Shown: piece by piece, positions 61,765 through 64,000 of the stretch
How positions within the stretch are numbered: the first letter of the stretch is position 1
How the letters are laid out: each line of letters opens with the position of its first letter
Origin: Falsigemmobacter intermedius
GTDB taxonomy: Bacteria > Pseudomonadota > Alphaproteobacteria > Rhodobacterales > Rhodobacteraceae
Assembly: GCF_004054105.1 (NCBI RefSeq)
Contig: NZ_SBLC01000008.1
Span: forward strand, 1-64,000
DNA: 64,000 nt
Reading direction: 5' to 3'
The notes under the pieces: generated by a model
Databases searched by the model: none
Seen by the model: only the letters and a program-made list of their open reading frames with translations
Told to the model about the DNA's origin: nothing
Made by a program: the position numbers and the translations under genes

Positions 61765-64000
61765 ATGCACAAGACCGCTCTCTGGAAGCGCCTCATTATC
61801 TGGGGGCTTTGCCTTGTCGGCCTGCTTTTTGCGATGCCGAACGCTTTTTACACCCGGGTTGAGACCCATAACGATGCCCATCTTGCGGTGGAAAAAGGCG
61901 AAAGCCTGACGCCTGAGCAGGTCGCAGCCCTTGAGGACTGGCCGCAGTGGCTGCCCTCTGGTCTCGTAAACCTCGGGCTCGATCTGCGCGGCGGTGCACA
62001 TCTGCTGGCCGAAGTTCAGGTCACCGATGTCTACCAGGCCCGTATGGACAGCTTCTGGCCGCAGGTCCGCGACCGTCTGCGCGATATGCGCGATCAGGTC
62101 GGCGGCGTGCGCCGTCAGCCCTCTGCCCCCCATGAGCTGCGCATCGAGGTGCAGAACCAGGAGGGCCTTCAGGCCGCCGTTGCCTCGATCCGTCAGCTCT
62201 CGACCCCGGTGGTCAGCCTGACCGGCGTGGGCCAGAACGACATCGAGGTCCGCGCCGAAGGCCGGGTCCTGGTGATCTCGCTCTCAGAAGCCGAACGCGC
62301 CGCCATGGATGAGCGCACCATCGCACAATCGCTTGAGATCATCCGCCGCCGTGTCGACGAAGTCGGCACCCGGGAGCCGACGATCCAGCGTCAGGGCGCC
62401 GACCGTATCCTGATCCAGGTGCCGGGCATCGGCTCGGCAGCAGAGCTGAAAAGCCTGATCGGCACCACCGCGAAGCTGACCTTCAACCCGGTTCAGGGCT
62501 CGGCTCGCGGCCCGGATGAGGTGGCGCCCCCCGGCTCCAAAGTCCTGCCCTCGATGAATGAGCAGGGCGTTTACTATATCATCGAGACCGCGCCGGTCGT
62601 CACCGGCGAAGAGCTGGTCGATGCGCAGCCGTCCTATGACCAGAACGGCCGCCCGGCGGTGAACTTCCGCTTCAACCCCTCGGGGGCGCGGACCTTTGGG
62701 GATTATACGGCCGCCAATATCGGCCGCCCCTTCGCCATCGTGCTTGATGAGCAGGTGATCTCAGCCCCGGTCATTCAAAGCCACATCCCCGGCGGCTCAG
62801 GCATCATCTCGGGCAATTTCACCCTGGAAGAAAGCACCGAGCTTGCGGTTCTGCTGCGCGCAGGCGCCCTGCCCGCCGGGATGACCTTCCTTGAAGAACG
62901 CACCATCGGCCCGGAACTGGGCCAGGATTCGATCGACGCCGGCAAGCGTGCTGCGATCGTCGGCACCATTGCCGTCGCAATCTTCATGGTGGTGATTTAT
63001 GGCTCCATGGGCGTCATCGCCAATATCGCGCTGATCATCAACGGCGTGCTGCTGATCTCGATGCTCTCGCTTCTGGGTGCCACGCTGACCCTGCCGGGGA
63101 TCGCGGGCATCGTGCTGACGCTCGGCATGGCCGTGGACAGTAACGTTCTGATCTTTGAGCGTATCCGCGAGGAACTAAGGGCCGGAAAGGCCGCAGGCCG
63201 CTCGATTGAACTGGGCTTTGACAAAGCGCTCTCGGCCATTATGGACGCCAATATCACCGCCATCATTACGGCTGTGATCATGTTCGCCATCGGCTCCGGC
63301 CCGGTGCGCGGCTTTGCGGTGACCTTCGGTCTGGGCATCATCACCACGATGTTCACCGCCGTCTATGTCACCAAACTGCTGATGTATATCTGGTATACTC
63401 ACATCAAGCCGAAGCGCGTCACCGCCGGCGGCCTGATCCGCCTCGTCCCCGATGACACGAAGATCAACTTCTTCCGCTGGCAGGGCGTGACCTTCGGCGG
63501 CACCATCGGCGTCATGGTGGCGGCCATCATCATCACCATCACCATGGGTCTGAACTTCGGCATCGACTTCAAAGGCGGCACCACGATCCGCACGGAATCG
63601 ACCCAGGAGGTCAATATCAGCGCCTACCGCGATGCGCTTCATCAGCTGAACCTTGGCGATGTGAACATCTCGCAGGTCTTTGATCCGGCCTTCCGGGCAG
63701 ATCAGCATGTGGCCATGATCCGCATTCAGGCCCAGGACGGCGCGGAAGCAGTCACCCCGGAAGTGATCACCGCCGTTGAGGCTGCGATCAAAACCGCAGA
63801 TCCCCAGGTGATGATTGCCTCGGTGGAATCGGTGGGTCCGAAAGTCTCGTCTGAGCTGATCTGGCTGGCCATCGGCGCGGTGGCCGCAGGCTCCGTCGGG
63901 ATCCTGATCTATATCTGGATGCGCTTTGAGTGGCAGTTCGCCATCGGCCTTGTGGCGGCCTGTCTGCATGACGTGGTCATCACGCTGGGGATCTTCTCGC
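61765..64000 (+). CDS. secDF: SecD-SecF fusion, protein translocase subunit SecDF (runs off window)
   Basis: An open frame from ATG at 61765 (GGAG upstream) to the window edge, at least 745 codons. The first half is SecD: N-L-G-L-D-L-R-G-G-A-H-L-L near residue 70, P1 periplasmic domain, G-M-A-V-D-S-N-V-L-I-F-E-R-I-R-E-E. At about residues 545-565 it continues without a stop into SecF, with F-F-R-W, G-L-N-F-G-I-D-F-K-G-G-T-T at about residue 594 and I-Y-I-W-M-R-F-E-W-Q-F-A. SecDF uses the proton gradient to pull exported proteins through SecYEG. Usually yajC precedes it; none is seen here. Confidence 0.93.
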   Translation, partial: MHKTALWKRLIIWGLCLVGLLFAMPNAFYTRVETHNDAHLAVEKGESLTPEQVAALEDWPQWLPSGLVNLGLDLRGGAHLLAEVQVTDVYQARMDSFWPQVRDRLRDMRDQVGGVRRQPSAPHELRIEVQNQEGLQAAVASIRQLSTPVVSLTGVGQNDIEVRAEGRVLVISLSEAERAAMDERTIAQSLEIIRRRVDEVGTREPTIQRQGADRILIQVPGIGSAAELKSLIGTTAKLTFNPVQGSARGPDEVAPPGSKVLPSMNEQGVYYIIETAPVVTGEELVDAQPSYDQNGRPAVNFRFNPSGARTFGDYTAANIGRPFAIVLDEQVISAPVIQSHIPGGSGIISGNFTLEESTELAVLLRAGALPAGMTFLEERTIGPELGQDSIDAGKRAAIVGTIAVAIFMVVIYGSMGVIANIALIINGVLLISMLSLLGATLTLPGIAGIVLTLGMAVDSNVLIFERIREELRAGKAAGRSIELGFDKALSAIMDANITAIITAVIMFAIGSGPVRGFAVTFGLGIITTMFTAVYVTKLLMYIWYTHIKPKRVTAGGLIRLVPDDTKINFFRWQGVTFGGTIGVMVAAIIITITMGLNFGIDFKGGTTIRTESTQEVNISAYRDALHQLNLGDVNISQVFDPAFRADQHVAMIRIQAQDGAEAVTPEVITAVEAAIKTADPQVMIASVESVGPKVSSELIWLAIGAVAAGSVGILIYIWMRFEWQFAIGLVAACLHDVVITLGIFS

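Overview
The window looks like chromosomal core DNA of a Rhodobacteraceae/Paracoccaceae-type alphaproteobacterium. The evidence is uniformly high GC with GC-rich third positions, an E1-beta subunit carrying its own lipoyl domain, a fused MrpA-MrpB antiporter subunit, an RpoH with the Q-K-K-L-F-F-N-L-R box, a short NDUFS4-like complex I accessory protein, a DUF6476 protein, and a tandem glycine riboswitch in front of gcvT. I see no rRNA, no convincing tRNA, no CRISPR array, no insertion sequence and no prophage. The species cannot be fixed from this sequence alone.

Layout. 0.1-4.2 kb: complex I accessory gene, then holB-tatD-MBL hydrolase-AEC transporter. 4.3-10.3 kb: RutE-type reductase, a glycosyltransferase-like protein, homoserine dehydrogenase, divergent metR/metF, and a rhomboid protease. 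10.3-14.4 kb: putA and the divergent Lrp-type putR. 14.5-18.4 kb: DUF6476/RluD-type pair, rpoH, and an uncharacterised AAA ATPase. 18.5-22.3 kb: pdhA-pdhB-pdhC behind a LacI-type operator candidate. 22.3-29.3 kb: CAP protein, amidase, lipoprotein, gatCA, MBL hydrolase, tadA, and an rluB-like gene with a 159-bp coding repeat. 29.4-35.0 kb: a five-gene cluster (XpaC-TelA-DUF2927-SPFH/GYF-zinc ribbon) preceded by a possible 28-codon membrane microprotein. 35.0-37.7 kb: radical SAM gene plus a DUF4130-UdgX fusion gene, with a LexA-type box inside the promoter. 37.7-42.1 kb: Tat-exported MBL hydrolase, metallopeptidase, gltX, MATE pump. 42.1-46.8 kb: glycine riboswitch-gcvT-gcvH-gcvP. 47-54.4 kb: guaA, Bax inhibitor-1 protein, DUF1127, LysR, quinone reductase, Xre regulator, HisN-type phosphatase, FliM/FliN-domain protein. 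54.4-55.2 kb: a gene-poor stretch with a 13-copy heptamer repeat. 55.2-61.2 kb: mrpABCDEFG (A and B fused). 61.3-64 kb: a small membrane protein and a SecD-SecF fusion that runs off the window.

How genes work together. PDH, glycine cleavage and Mrp are complete or nearly complete complexes laid out as operons. met, put and gcv each have local control visible in the sequence (divergent MetR, divergent Lrp family member, riboswitch). Two modules deserve most attention. One is the apparently SOS-controlled radical SAM/UdgX DNA-repair cassette, where a GAAC-N7-GAAC box lies in the spacer of a promoter that would start transcription at the ATG. The other is the XpaC-TelA-SPFH-zinc-ribbon cluster, which resembles the Bacillus YdjG/YdjI membrane-stress module without PspA. 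A hairpin-plus-tail repeat occurs four times, three of them directly after a stop codon in the same orientation.
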